Below are positions 1 through 5,810 of a DNA stretch of 5,810 bases, piece by piece. Within the stretch, counting starts at the first letter, position 1. Each line of letters begins with the position of its first letter. The translations under genes and the position numbers were made by a program. Origin of the DNA: Bacteroidaceae bacterium (GTDB taxonomy: Bacteria; Bacteroidota; Bacteroidia; Bacteroidales; Bacteroidaceae). Under the pieces are notes generated by a model. It was not told where the DNA came from, searched no databases, and worked only from the letters and a program-made list of their open reading frames with translations. Location of the stretch: NCBI GenBank assembly GCA_017472905.1, contig JAFUNW010000159.1:1-5810 (forward strand). The letters run 5' to 3'.

Positions 1-308
1 GGGAGCCTTTTGTGTTATATAATAATTATATTTTCTCTTATAAAAGATAGAAAGAATAATGTTATGATGATATTATACAGTTAATAAAGTGAATTAATTA
101 CGGAACCCCTATTCAAACCAGCATTTCAAGCCTTTTAATCAAGTGAAGAACATGTTTAAATATGCCGCTTAATTCTTAGAGTTATATTTTGGAAATCCGG
201 AAAATTCTTTTGGATAGAAATCCTTCTGAAAAAACAAAAAACTTTTCCCCTATTTATCATTTATTTTTCCAAATGAAATGTGTAAATCTACACATTGAAT
301 CTTTCATT
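1..308. other. AT-rich non-coding stretch downstream of the DUF4249 gene
   Basis: No convincing gene lies here. The only long open frame (from 189, plus strand) needs a TTG start, runs antisense into the 3' end of the DUF4249 gene, and encodes nothing recognisable. I looked for the Bacteroides promoter pattern (TTTG, about 20 nt, TAnnTTTG) on both strands and found no properly spaced pair. A T-rich run reads on the minus strand at about 229-243 (TTTTTTGTTTTTT), but no GC-rich stem precedes it. The one structure of note is the hairpin at 271-309, listed separately. The left end could be the intergenic space before a neighbouring gene outside the window. Confidence 0.6.
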
Positions 309-309
309 T
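271..309 (-). terminator. Weak candidate terminator hairpin after the DUF4249 gene
   Basis: An 8-bp perfect stem pairs 277-284 (AATGTGTA) with 289-296 (TACACATT) around a 4-nt loop. Outside it, a second 6-bp stem pairs 271-276 (AAATGA) with 304-309 (TCATTT), leaving a 7-nt one-sided bulge. The structure begins at the DUF4249 stop codon, where a terminator would be expected. The stem is AT-rich and is followed on the minus strand only by TCATTTGG rather than a clean U-tract. It may instead be a 3'-end stabilising or processing hairpin. Confidence 0.3.
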
Positions 310-1160
310 CAGAATTTAATGGAATAATAGCTAGCTCCATAACCGCACCAATAACCCAATCCACCCCGGATATTAGATTCCATATTATCCGATACAGGAA
401 ACAACGGATTGCGTGAAAGCATACGTATTTTCTCAAAACTGTCCCAAAATTTATAACTAACAACATCCATGTTTACCAACTTCACAATTACAGAATCACC
501 AACAGAAAAATAACGACTGTATTCTTCCTCTGTCTTAAACAAAGATGTCGGCATATAAATAGGAACACGCAACACATGCCCTTCTATATTATCTGAAAAT
601 ATGCCCTGAGGTGAAAGCCGAAAAGAAGAGGGAGTATCTTGAGTACTCTCCATACAAAAAAATGCATAATAATTGGAAGACAACGAATCATCTGTAAAAC
701 AAGCACTCATCTGACAAAATTCTTCATCATTCATCGGTTTTATTATGAAAGAATCCACACTGACCGGAGAAGGAATAGTGGTCTCCGCCTCAACAAAAAA
801 ATCACCATATTCCACCGTTAATTTATAACGTTCTCCCACTTCACCACGCAATTTTCCCGTTGTATATATATAGGAAGGAAAGTGATTTTCATCTATTTTA
901 CCGGTCAATACGACTGTAGTATCACCCTTACTAACTGTCACTTTCGCCCACTTAACCAAACACTCTTCCAAAGTAGATACATCCTTGTATTCTTTATTTA
1001 TAGGAACTGTAGTTGTAACTATTACCGTAGGAAATCCACCTGCATCAATCCAACCCTCTACGACCAATTGAGGAGATGCTTCTATCAGTTCATCACCCTG
1101 ACAAGCAAACAATATAGCACTCCAAAGTATAAATAGATATTTAGAAAATTGCTTTATCAT
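309..1160 (-). CDS. DUF4249-family outer-membrane lipoprotein, partner of the adjacent TonB-dependent receptor
   Basis: This 283-aa protein has a type II signal: a hydrophobic stretch at about residues 8-19, then the lipobox ILFAC with the lipidated Cys20. Acidic residues follow (QGDELIE), resembling the export signal that sends Bacteroidetes lipoproteins to the cell surface. The rest fits DUF4249: an N-terminal strand motif LVVEGWIDAGGFPTVIV (32-48), a middle segment GERYKLTVEYGD with ETTIPSPV (109-133), and the C-terminal hallmark NPLFPVSDNMESNIRGGLGY (251-270). The family is typically encoded next to a TonB-dependent receptor, as here. The start lies only 2 bp after the receptor's stop codon, implying one transcript and probable translational coupling. 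The mature part has cysteines at 67, 149, 154, 169 and 272 besides the lipidated one, which is rather many. A role as a substrate-capturing surface subunit is inferred; the ligand is unknown. Length and ends look complete. Confidence 0.88.
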   Translation of the reverse strand: MIKQFSKYLFILWSAILFACQGDELIEASPQLVVEGWIDAGGFPTVIVTTTVPINKEYKDVSTLEECLVKWAKVTVSKGDTTVVLTGKIDENHFPSYIYTTGKLRGEVGERYKLTVEYGDFFVEAETTIPSPVSVDSFIIKPMNDEEFCQMSACFTDDSLSSNYYAFFCMESTQDTPSSFRLSPQGIFSDNIEGHVLRVPIYMPTSLFKTEEEYSRYFSVGDSVIVKLVNMDVVSYKFWDSFEKIRMLSRNPLFPVSDNMESNIRGGLGYWCGYGASYYSIKF

Positions 1161-1162
1161 AA

Positions 1163-3193
1163 TCAGAATTTATAATAATAATTTATGGAAGGAAGAATAT
1201 TCAATAAGAAACGAACCGGCTTGTATCCATATTTTCCCTCATAAAATTTGAGGCGATAAAACAGATTGTTGGTTCGATAAGTGGCATTGTAAAGCGAAAG
1301 ATTGATTCCGCTTTCACGTCCTTTGCTACAAGAGAAATTGTAATTGGCTGAAAGATCAATTCTGCAATAAGGTTTCAAACGATTGGCATTAAATTCACCG
1401 AACTCTGAAACCAATGTCCCGTTAACAAGCAAAAAATGTTTAGGAGCTGTAAATGGAGTTCCTGATGCAAACACTCCGGTAGCACCAACAGACCAACGTT
1501 GATTAAAACGAAATGTACCTACCACATTCAATTCATGAATTCGTTCATGAGAAGCCGGATAACGCTTTTTATACAACGGATTTTCAAATCTGCGCAAAGC
1601 TCTCCCCCATGCATAACTTAACCAGCCGGTTAGACGTCCCGTCCGTTTGTTCAACATGATATTAATACCGTAATTTTCACCATTTCCTTTCAATAGTAAC
1701 TCGTTCAAACTATAAGAGGTCCGTAAGAAATCAAACATATTTCCGTTATACTCAACTTGATGAAAGAGATTCTTATGGTATACTCCTACTGATAAATTAT
1801 AATCTCCTCCAAACAAATTCACATCATACGACAAGGACATATTTCGAGCATATTGTGGTGGAGAAAATCTGCCGCATGAGAACCAGAACTCAGTGGGGAG
1901 TCCCATACTAGAAAAACCTGTTTGAAACAGATATTGATGCTGCCAACCATACGAAAGATTGATGTTTCCGAAACCAGATATTGCATAAGATATACCGGCA
2001 GAAGGATCTGCTGCTGCAAAAACATCTCCATCAGAAGTAACATAGAGATTTCCTTTTGCCCCTATTTGCAGAAACCATTTCTCCCAAGAATACCTATAAT
2101 TTGCATACAGACTATATTCTTGTGTTCGTTGTTTGGGTTGGACTTGAGTAGACAAACTATATGTACTTGATAACTCCGGACTTTGCGGTTGTATTTGATG
2201 AAAAGCCACATCTGCCCCTATCTGCCAATATTTTGAAGTGAATTTTCCTTTATATCCCCACGTCCGAATATAAGAAGGTAAACGGAATGAAAGAGTTGGC
2301 ATCTCTACCTGAAATCGATTGGCATAACCTGTATAATAGAATGTCTGTTCTAAATCTTCTGACTCATCCAAAATACGTTTCCAATGAAACGAGGCCAACA
2401 GATTTCCCCATTTTAATCCAACGTCAGAATTATCAATCTCTTCTGCTATATTTACCTTATCACCTCCATAATAAAAATTGAACCGAATTGTATTCCTTTC
2501 ATTCGGTAGATACAAATAGGTTAAATTATAATCATGGAAACCATACCCCAACTGACTATCATCCATCCTCAACCAACGACTGTACAAAAGATTCAGATAA
2601 GCAGCACGTAAAGAGACATGCAATGCTGATTTTTTGCTGACAGGAAAACGAAAAGTTCCTTGATAGGACATGGGACCAACAGAGAACTCCCCACAAATAC
2701 GTTCGGGAACATTATCCGGAAGCGACATGCTGAGATATCCTCCCAATCTATTCGGCGAAGCTGCAGCATAAGGACTTTTAGTAAATTCCATCAATGGGAA
2801 ATGCGATGCATTAAATATGGAAAAGAAACCTAGCATGTGACTTACATTATAAAGTGGAACACCTGCTATAGAAACAAAATTGTGAGCATTGTCGCACCCC
2901 TGTATGTGTAATCCTGCATCATATTCCGAACAAGTCTGTACTCCGGGAAGAAGTTGCATATAATGCATGGGGTCGGCATTTCCTAATATCTTAGGCAATT
3001 CATGCATCATACTCATATCCCATAGAAACGTACCGTTGTTGATTTGTCCTGAAACAGAAGACGTAACTTTACGTCTCGTTATCGTTACATCTTCCAACAA
3101 ATAAAATAAAGAATCATTCTGTGCAAAAGAAACAGAACAAAAAAAGAAAAGAAAAAAAATAAGAAGATAACGAACAAAAGAAACCGCCTTCAT
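1163..3193 (-). CDS. TonB-dependent outer-membrane receptor (plug plus barrel, no N-terminal carboxypeptidase-like domain)
   Basis: This 676-aa protein starts with a Sec signal peptide (very hydrophobic Leu/Phe run at 9-22, likely cleavage after VSFA near residue 24). A short segment with a possible TonB box (EDVTITR, 34-40) follows, then the plug domain (about 55-160). The plug is recognised by LPGVQ (82-86) and GVPLYNVSHMLGFFSIFNAS (111-130), close to the receptor family paired with DUF4249 lipoproteins. The remainder alternates aromatic-rich strands as a barrel does. Near its end is RLKPYCRIDLSANYNF, and the last residue is Phe, as expected for a barrel recognised by the BAM machinery. Many relatives carry an extra carboxypeptidase-regulatory-like domain before the plug; there is no room for one here. 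The protein should drive TonB/proton-motive-force-dependent import across the outer membrane. The substrate is not readable and no SusD-like gene accompanies it. The DUF4249 gene follows after 2 bp; a strong terminator lies just upstream. Confidence 0.9.
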   Translation of the reverse strand: MKAVSFVRYLLIFFLFFFCSVSFAQNDSLFYLLEDVTITRRKVTSSVSGQINNGTFLWDMSMMHELPKILGNADPMHYMQLLPGVQTCSEYDAGLHIQGCDNAHNFVSIAGVPLYNVSHMLGFFSIFNASHFPLMEFTKSPYAAASPNRLGGYLSMSLPDNVPERICGEFSVGPMSYQGTFRFPVSKKSALHVSLRAAYLNLLYSRWLRMDDSQLGYGFHDYNLTYLYLPNERNTIRFNFYYGGDKVNIAEEIDNSDVGLKWGNLLASFHWKRILDESEDLEQTFYYTGYANRFQVEMPTLSFRLPSYIRTWGYKGKFTSKYWQIGADVAFHQIQPQSPELSSTYSLSTQVQPKQRTQEYSLYANYRYSWEKWFLQIGAKGNLYVTSDGDVFAAADPSAGISYAISGFGNINLSYGWQHQYLFQTGFSSMGLPTEFWFSCGRFSPPQYARNMSLSYDVNLFGGDYNLSVGVYHKNLFHQVEYNGNMFDFLRTSYSLNELLLKGNGENYGINIMLNKRTGRLTGWLSYAWGRALRRFENPLYKKRYPASHERIHELNVVGTFRFNQRWSVGATGVFASGTPFTAPKHFLLVNGTLVSEFGEFNANRLKPYCRIDLSANYNFSCSKGRESGINLSLYNATYRTNNLFYRLKFYEGKYGYKPVRFLLNILPSINYYYKF

Positions 3194-3204
3194 CTATTTA
3201 CCTG
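3194..3204 (-). promoter_or_regulatory. Short leader with SD-like AGG of the TonB receptor gene
   Basis: Only 11 nt (CAGGTAAATAG on the minus strand) separate the terminator's U-tract from the receptor ATG. The AGG at 3201-3203, spaced 7 nt from the start codon, is a plausible weak ribosome-binding site and supports the ATG at 3191-3193. No promoter of the Bacteroides type fits between the upstream stop codon and this start. The closest match is TAATTTCG at about 3259-3266, one mismatch from the -7 box, and it lacks a TTTG element at the right distance. The true promoter is unidentified. Confidence 0.4.
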
Positions 3205-3245
3205 AAAAAATGAGAAGTGTATGGCATGCGTCATACACTTCTCAT
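3205..3245 (-). terminator. Strong intrinsic terminator after the acidic lipoprotein gene
   Basis: A perfect 14-bp inverted repeat pairs 3232-3245 with 3210-3223 (ATGAGAAGTGTATG and its reverse complement). The 8-nt loop contains the palindrome GCATGC. On the minus strand the stem runs straight into TTTTTT (3205-3210), the classic intrinsic terminator form. It lies 18 bp past the stop codon of the acidic lipoprotein gene, so it ends that transcript. On the plus strand no U-tract follows, so it is one-directional. Because it sits 11 nt before the receptor start codon, it could also act as an attenuator of read-through into the receptor pair. Confidence 0.85.
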
Positions 3246-3263
3246 GATTAACAAAAAACGAAA

Positions 3264-4523
3264 TTACATGTCATATGTCTTTTCATAATCATTGATTAAA
3301 TCTTTCACTGCATCAATGAAATCATTGAAACTACTTTCATTAAAGAATGCTTCAAACGTACTATACGAAGAACCATCGAAAAAATAGATAACCGGTTCGC
3401 TTTCCCAATATTTATAATATCCCCAATCATTTTCTTCAAACGGCTCCAATTTAATATAAGCTTGCTTGATTGAAGTTCCATAATAAACACCTAAGTCTAT
3501 CAATTCATTAGCCTGATTGGTATAGGATTTGAAATTGCCCTCATTCTCTTCTTCATCTTCTGCTTTATCTAAAATATCTGCCAATTTCATTACATCATTA
3601 CAAGCTCCTTGAATCTGTACTTCACCCATTACATCTAAACGTAAATTCAAGTTCTTAGCCTCCTCACTGCTTACATCTCCGTCAACACTGCCACTTGTTG
3701 AAAGCAAAACTTTACCATCTTTTTTGAACTTGGCACTTAAGTTTGCACTACTGTTGCCATCAAAGTAAGCACGTTCCACAATCCAATCATATCCATTAAC
3801 CGTCACGGTAGCTTTCACATCATATACATCATTATTCAAATCAAAGTCTGGATTTGACATCATCTTCAAGTCTGTATTGATTGTTACTTTAGCTACAGTA
3901 GATTTTCCTTGAATCAATGTTAATGTAAGAACTTCGGGAACATCTAAATACTCTTTATAAACATCAACCTCATAATCATCCCAATAATTATCCCAATCTT
4001 CATCTTCTCCAACATATACAGTCTGGGTCTTTCCGGATGTTGTCAATTTCAACACACAATTATTTCCTTCTTCATCTTTCAATGAGAATTGCAAATCATC
4101 AGCCGCAGTATATACCCACTTACCATTCTTTGGTTCAAAATGGCCTGTAAAGTTTGAAGCTGCATAGATACGCTTGAAATAATTATAGCTATAATAATCG
4201 TCTTCTGTTTTTAAGAATTTAGTAATACTTTCCAGACAATTATCTGCCCATTTTTCAATAGCATCTGCCTCATAATAATCAACATATTCCTCTTCTATAT
4301 ACAATGCCAAATCATAAACATTTTGAAAATCTGCAGCTTTGAAGTGTTCTACCAAATCCACTCCTACAATTTCCAACTTCTGTTTTTGTTCAAGACTACT
4401 CATATAATCCTGTTCTTCTATTTTGATTGTTTCATCATCATCATCTCCACAAGATGTGAAAACAGGAGTTACCAATCCCATAACAAACATTGTAATAGGT
4501 ACAAACCATTTAATCTTTTTCAT
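3264..4523 (-). CDS. Acidic surface-type lipoprotein of unknown function
   Basis: I do not recognise a named family for this 419-aa protein. It has a lipoprotein signal: Lys-rich start MKKIK, hydrophobic core, and lipobox FTSC with Cys25. GDDDDE immediately follows, an acidic run typical of Bacteroidetes lipoproteins exported to the outer face of the outer membrane. Residues about 40-125 look mainly helical and are rich in Tyr and acidic residues (for example YIEEEYVDYYEADAIE, 75-90). Residues about 126-305 look beta-rich, with a segment crowded with Asp, Glu, Trp and Tyr at 173-194. The C-terminal part has an acidic helix (AEDEEENEG, 321-329) and ends in a helical stretch (DFIDAVKDLINDYEKTYDM, 401-419). 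The whole protein is strongly acidic. The ATG at 4521-4523 is fixed by the signal peptide; its leader is AT-rich with no Shine-Dalgarno, as usual in Bacteroides. It lies 66 bp after the repeat-protein gene with no clear terminator between, so co-transcription is possible. Confidence 0.8.
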   Translation of the reverse strand: MKKIKWFVPITMFVMGLVTPVFTSCGDDDDETIKIEEQDYMSSLEQKQKLEIVGVDLVEHFKAADFQNVYDLALYIEEEYVDYYEADAIEKWADNCLESITKFLKTEDDYYSYNYFKRIYAASNFTGHFEPKNGKWVYTAADDLQFSLKDEEGNNCVLKLTTSGKTQTVYVGEDEDWDNYWDDYEVDVYKEYLDVPEVLTLTLIQGKSTVAKVTINTDLKMMSNPDFDLNNDVYDVKATVTVNGYDWIVERAYFDGNSSANLSAKFKKDGKVLLSTSGSVDGDVSSEEAKNLNLRLDVMGEVQIQGACNDVMKLADILDKAEDEEENEGNFKSYTNQANELIDLGVYYGTSIKQAYIKLEPFEENDWGYYKYWESEPVIYFFDGSSYSTFEAFFNESSFNDFIDAVKDLINDYEKTYDM

Positions 4524-4589
4524 ACATTTAATTTTTAGTTTATAATTAGAAAATAAAATTTGATTTAATATTATTGTTACTCTCTCAAA
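4524..4589 (-). other. AT-rich intergenic gap between the repeat-protein and lipoprotein genes
   Basis: This 66-bp gap holds no clear terminator. Its only pairing is a 7-bp AATTTGA/TCAAATT stem around a loop of about 21 nt, too weak to call. A near match to the Bacteroides -7 element (TAATTTG, at about 4586-4592 and overlapping the upstream stop codon) is one base short, and no TTTG sits about 20 nt upstream of it. Either the two genes share a transcript or the promoter is non-consensus. Confidence 0.35.
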
Positions 4590-5810
4590 TTACTTTACAA
4601 CAACTTTTTGACCTTCAATCAGATAAATACCTCGTTGCAACTCTTTGAAGATATCCTGAACAGGCAATTGAATCTTTATTCTCACACCCTCCAACGTATA
4701 AACATCCACTTTCCTCTCTGATTCCAAAACCTTAATAAGATTCAGTTCAAAGTTTCCTGCTATCTCAATGTCGTATGCCGGCATGCTCTCCGGAACCTCA
4801 CTCCATCCGCTGAATGTATAGCCTTCTTTCGTTGGATATTCTATCAATACAATCGGCTCACCATAAACGACCTCTTCCGTTGCATATACTTCTCCATCTA
4901 CTAAGTAGGTCACTGTATAAACATTGGCTGTAAAGCGTCCCGTTATTGTTACATCATTGGCAGGCATCACTTCCGGTATTTCACTCCATCCACTGAAAGT
5001 ATGACCCTCTTTCATAGGAGATTCTTCTGTCGGAATAATTGAACCATAGTCGAGTTCTACTTTCTTATATTCTACACCGCCTATTATATATAATAAGGTA
5101 TAGGAGTTGATGGAGTAACTTCCCGTTACAGTTACATCGTGAGCCGGCATGGTTGTCGGAACATCTGTCCAACCGCTAAAGGTATATCCTTCTTTCGAAG
5201 GTGCTTCGGGAGTACTTATACTCGTTCCGTATGTTACTTGCTCCGTCTTGAATGTTTCACCGTCCAATACATAAGTGAGTCGGTAAGAGTTTGCTGTAAA
5301 CGTTCCGCTTACCGTCACGTCATGCAAAGGCATCGTTGCCGGTACTTCACTCCAACCGCTGAAGGTATGACCCTCTTTTGTGGGAGATGCTTCCAAAACA
5401 ATGGCATCACCGAATGAGAGAACTACCCGTTCATATTCAACTCCGTCTACCAGATAAATGAGGTTGTACTTCAAATCCTTGTTGATAAAGTAGCTTCCTC
5501 TGAAGGTCAGGTCTTCGGCCGGCATCGTTGCTGGTACTTCACCCCAACCGCTGAAGTTGTATCCCTCTCTCGCTGGTACTTCAGGAGTTGGAACTGCTGT
5601 TCCGAACGTTACCTCTTCGGTCTTGAAGACTTCATCGTCCAGAATATAGGTCACTGTATAAACATTGGCTGTAAAGCGTCCCGTTATTGTTACATCATTG
5701 GCAGGCATTACTTCCGGTATTTCACTCCATCCACTGAAAGTATGACCCTCTTTCGTGGGAGATTCTTCTGTCGGAATAATTGAACCATAGTCGAGTTCTA
5801 CTTTCTTATA
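4590..5810 (-). CDS. InlB-type (Listeria-Bacteroides) repeat surface protein, 5' end outside the window
   Basis: The frame is open from the right edge to the TAA at 4590-4592, giving at least 406 residues. The first internal Met (at 5708) is not the real start, because in-frame sequence continues upstream with the same repeat. The protein shows one partial and five full repeats of 61-63 residues. Each is built on a pattern like Y.L.Y..DGE, V.YG, P.KEGYTFSGW, VP..MPA.DVT..G.F, which matches the Listeria-Bacteroides repeat (InlB B-repeat, beta-grasp-like). After the last repeat is a short linker and a C-terminal domain with VDVYTLEGVRI and GIYLIEGQKVVVK. Such repeats usually form rigid stalks on extracellular proteins that present an N-terminal functional domain, here out of view, so the function cannot be named. 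The repeat part is clearly richer in GC (roughly 48-55% in the 60-base lines counted) than the tail (about 40%) or the downstream lipoprotein gene (about 30% in one line counted). Confidence 0.87.
   Translation of the reverse strand, partial: YKKVELDYGSIIPTEESPTKEGHTFSGWSEIPEVMPANDVTITGRFTANVYTVTYILDDEVFKTEEVTFGTAVPTPEVPAREGYNFSGWGEVPATMPAEDLTFRGSYFINKDLKYNLIYLVDGVEYERVVLSFGDAIVLEASPTKEGHTFSGWSEVPATMPLHDVTVSGTFTANSYRLTYVLDGETFKTEQVTYGTSISTPEAPSKEGYTFSGWTDVPTTMPAHDVTVTGSYSINSYTLLYIIGGVEYKKVELDYGSIIPTEESPMKEGHTFSGWSEIPEVMPANDVTITGRFTANVYTVTYLVDGEVYATEEVVYGEPIVLIEYPTKEGYTFSGWSEVPESMPAYDIEIAGNFELNLIKVLESERKVDVYTLEGVRIKIQLPVQDIFKELQRGIYLIEGQKVVVK
4593..4709 (-). other. Bacteroidetes-type C-terminal sorting/anchoring-like domain of the repeat protein
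   Basis: The last 39 residues (VDVYTLEGVRI ... LQRGIYLIEGQKVVVK) follow the common Bacteroidetes C-terminal layout: a V.VY...G strand, a short variable middle, then GIY-(hydrophobic)-x-x-GQKV-(hydrophobic)-K at the very end. This resembles type IX secretion C-terminal domains, although many Bacteroides with similar tails are thought to lack a full type IX system. The role in sorting is therefore inferred from shape only. Confidence 0.55.
4906..5069 (-). repeat. Near-identical 164-bp direct repeat, copy 1
   Basis: Aligned by eye with 5647-5810 at an offset of exactly 741 bp, it shows three differences in 164 positions. The flank at 4905 no longer matches. It covers most of the last B unit and the first residues of the final A-like unit. 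This is much closer identity than between other units of the array. Confidence 0.9.
5647..5810 (-). repeat. Near-identical 164-bp direct repeat, copy 2 (runs off the window)
   Basis: This is the partner of 4906-5069. The three differences are one in the codon next to the conserved Met-Pro (GTA versus GTG, synonymous) and two within the SP-Thr/Met-KEG segment, one of which changes Thr (here) to Met. The match is still intact at the right edge, so the duplicated block may be longer than 164 bp. Confidence 0.9.

Larger units (their letters stand above)
4740..5810 (-). repeat. Tandem protein repeat array, six units of about 183-189 bp, in alternating A/B types
   Basis: Units in transcription order are: partial 5664-5810 (B), 5478-5663 (A, 62 aa), 5289-5477 (B, 63 aa), 5106-5288 (A, 61 aa), 4923-5105 (B, 61 aa) and 4740-4922 (A-like, 61 aa). 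A units carry KEGY or REGY and, in the first two, FKTE and TPE, with ends SYFIN or SYSIN. B units carry KEGH, and where visible GVEY, with ends GRFTAN or GTFTAN. All share FSGW and the MP..D core. The alternation is visible directly in the translation. Confidence 0.85.

Noticed and set aside
9..34. TTTG followed by TATATTTT as a plus-strand promoter
   Set aside because: The spacing between elements is about 14 nt instead of about 20, and the second element lacks the final G.
189..416. Plus-strand open frame of 75 codons at the left end
   Set aside because: It needs a TTG start, overlaps the DUF4249 gene antisense for over 100 bp, and its translation shows no signal or domain.
1819..2170. Open frames on both strands within the receptor gene
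   Set aside because: They lie wholly inside a well-supported receptor reading frame and encode no recognisable domain.
4549..4592. Possible promoter or terminator in the gap before the acidic lipoprotein
   Set aside because: The -7-like TAATTTG is one base short with no spaced TTTG partner, and the AATTTGA/TCAAATT stem has only 7 AT-rich pairs with a loop of about 21 nt.
5139..5417. Plus-strand open frame of 92 codons inside the repeat gene
   Set aside because: It is an antisense shadow of the repeat array; its periodic content only mirrors the repeats on the other strand.
4590..5708. Met at 5708 as the true start of the repeat protein
   Set aside because: The in-frame sequence from 5709 to 5810 continues the same repeat without a stop, and the Met belongs to the conserved 'MPANDV' core, so it is internal.
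4740..5810. CRISPR-like array because of the regular spacing
   Set aside because: The units are about 183 bp, fully coding in one frame and conserved throughout as a protein repeat; there are no short repeats with unique spacers.

Overview
The window looks like a chromosomal segment from a gut-type Bacteroidales bacterium (Bacteroides or a close relative). The reasons are: lipoprotein signals of the 'SCGDDDD' type, a TonB-dependent receptor directly followed by a DUF4249 lipoprotein gene, Listeria-Bacteroides (InlB-type) repeats, AT-rich leaders with little Shine-Dalgarno signal, and modest GC content. The species cannot be fixed from this sequence.

Every supportable gene is on the minus strand, so transcription runs from right to left. 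The right edge cuts a large repeat-containing surface protein (4590 to beyond 5810). Its visible part has one partial and five complete repeats of about 61 residues, then a 49-residue tail ending in a Bacteroidetes-type C-terminal domain. After a 66-bp AT-rich gap comes a 419-aa, very acidic, probably surface-exposed lipoprotein of unknown function (3264-4523). It ends at a strong intrinsic terminator (3205-3245) with a 14-bp perfect stem. The terminator's U-tract lies only 11 nt before the start codon of a 676-aa outer-membrane TonB-dependent receptor (1163-3193). That receptor is followed 2 bp later by a 283-aa DUF4249 lipoprotein (309-1160). The leftmost 308 bp hold no convincing gene, only a weak imperfect hairpin just past the DUF4249 stop codon.

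The receptor and DUF4249 protein almost certainly form one translation unit: an outer-membrane import channel and its partner lipoprotein, with a substrate that cannot be read from sequence. The two upstream genes also encode envelope or surface proteins. Whether they belong to the same system is open, because the terminator separates them from the receptor pair unless it is read through.

The most unusual structures are the repeat gene's alternating A/B arrangement, with a 741-bp-spaced near-identical 164-bp duplication running to the window edge, and the terminator placed almost on top of the receptor's ribosome-binding region. I see no CRISPR array, tRNA, rRNA, transposase or phage gene, and nothing I can defend as a wholly new system.
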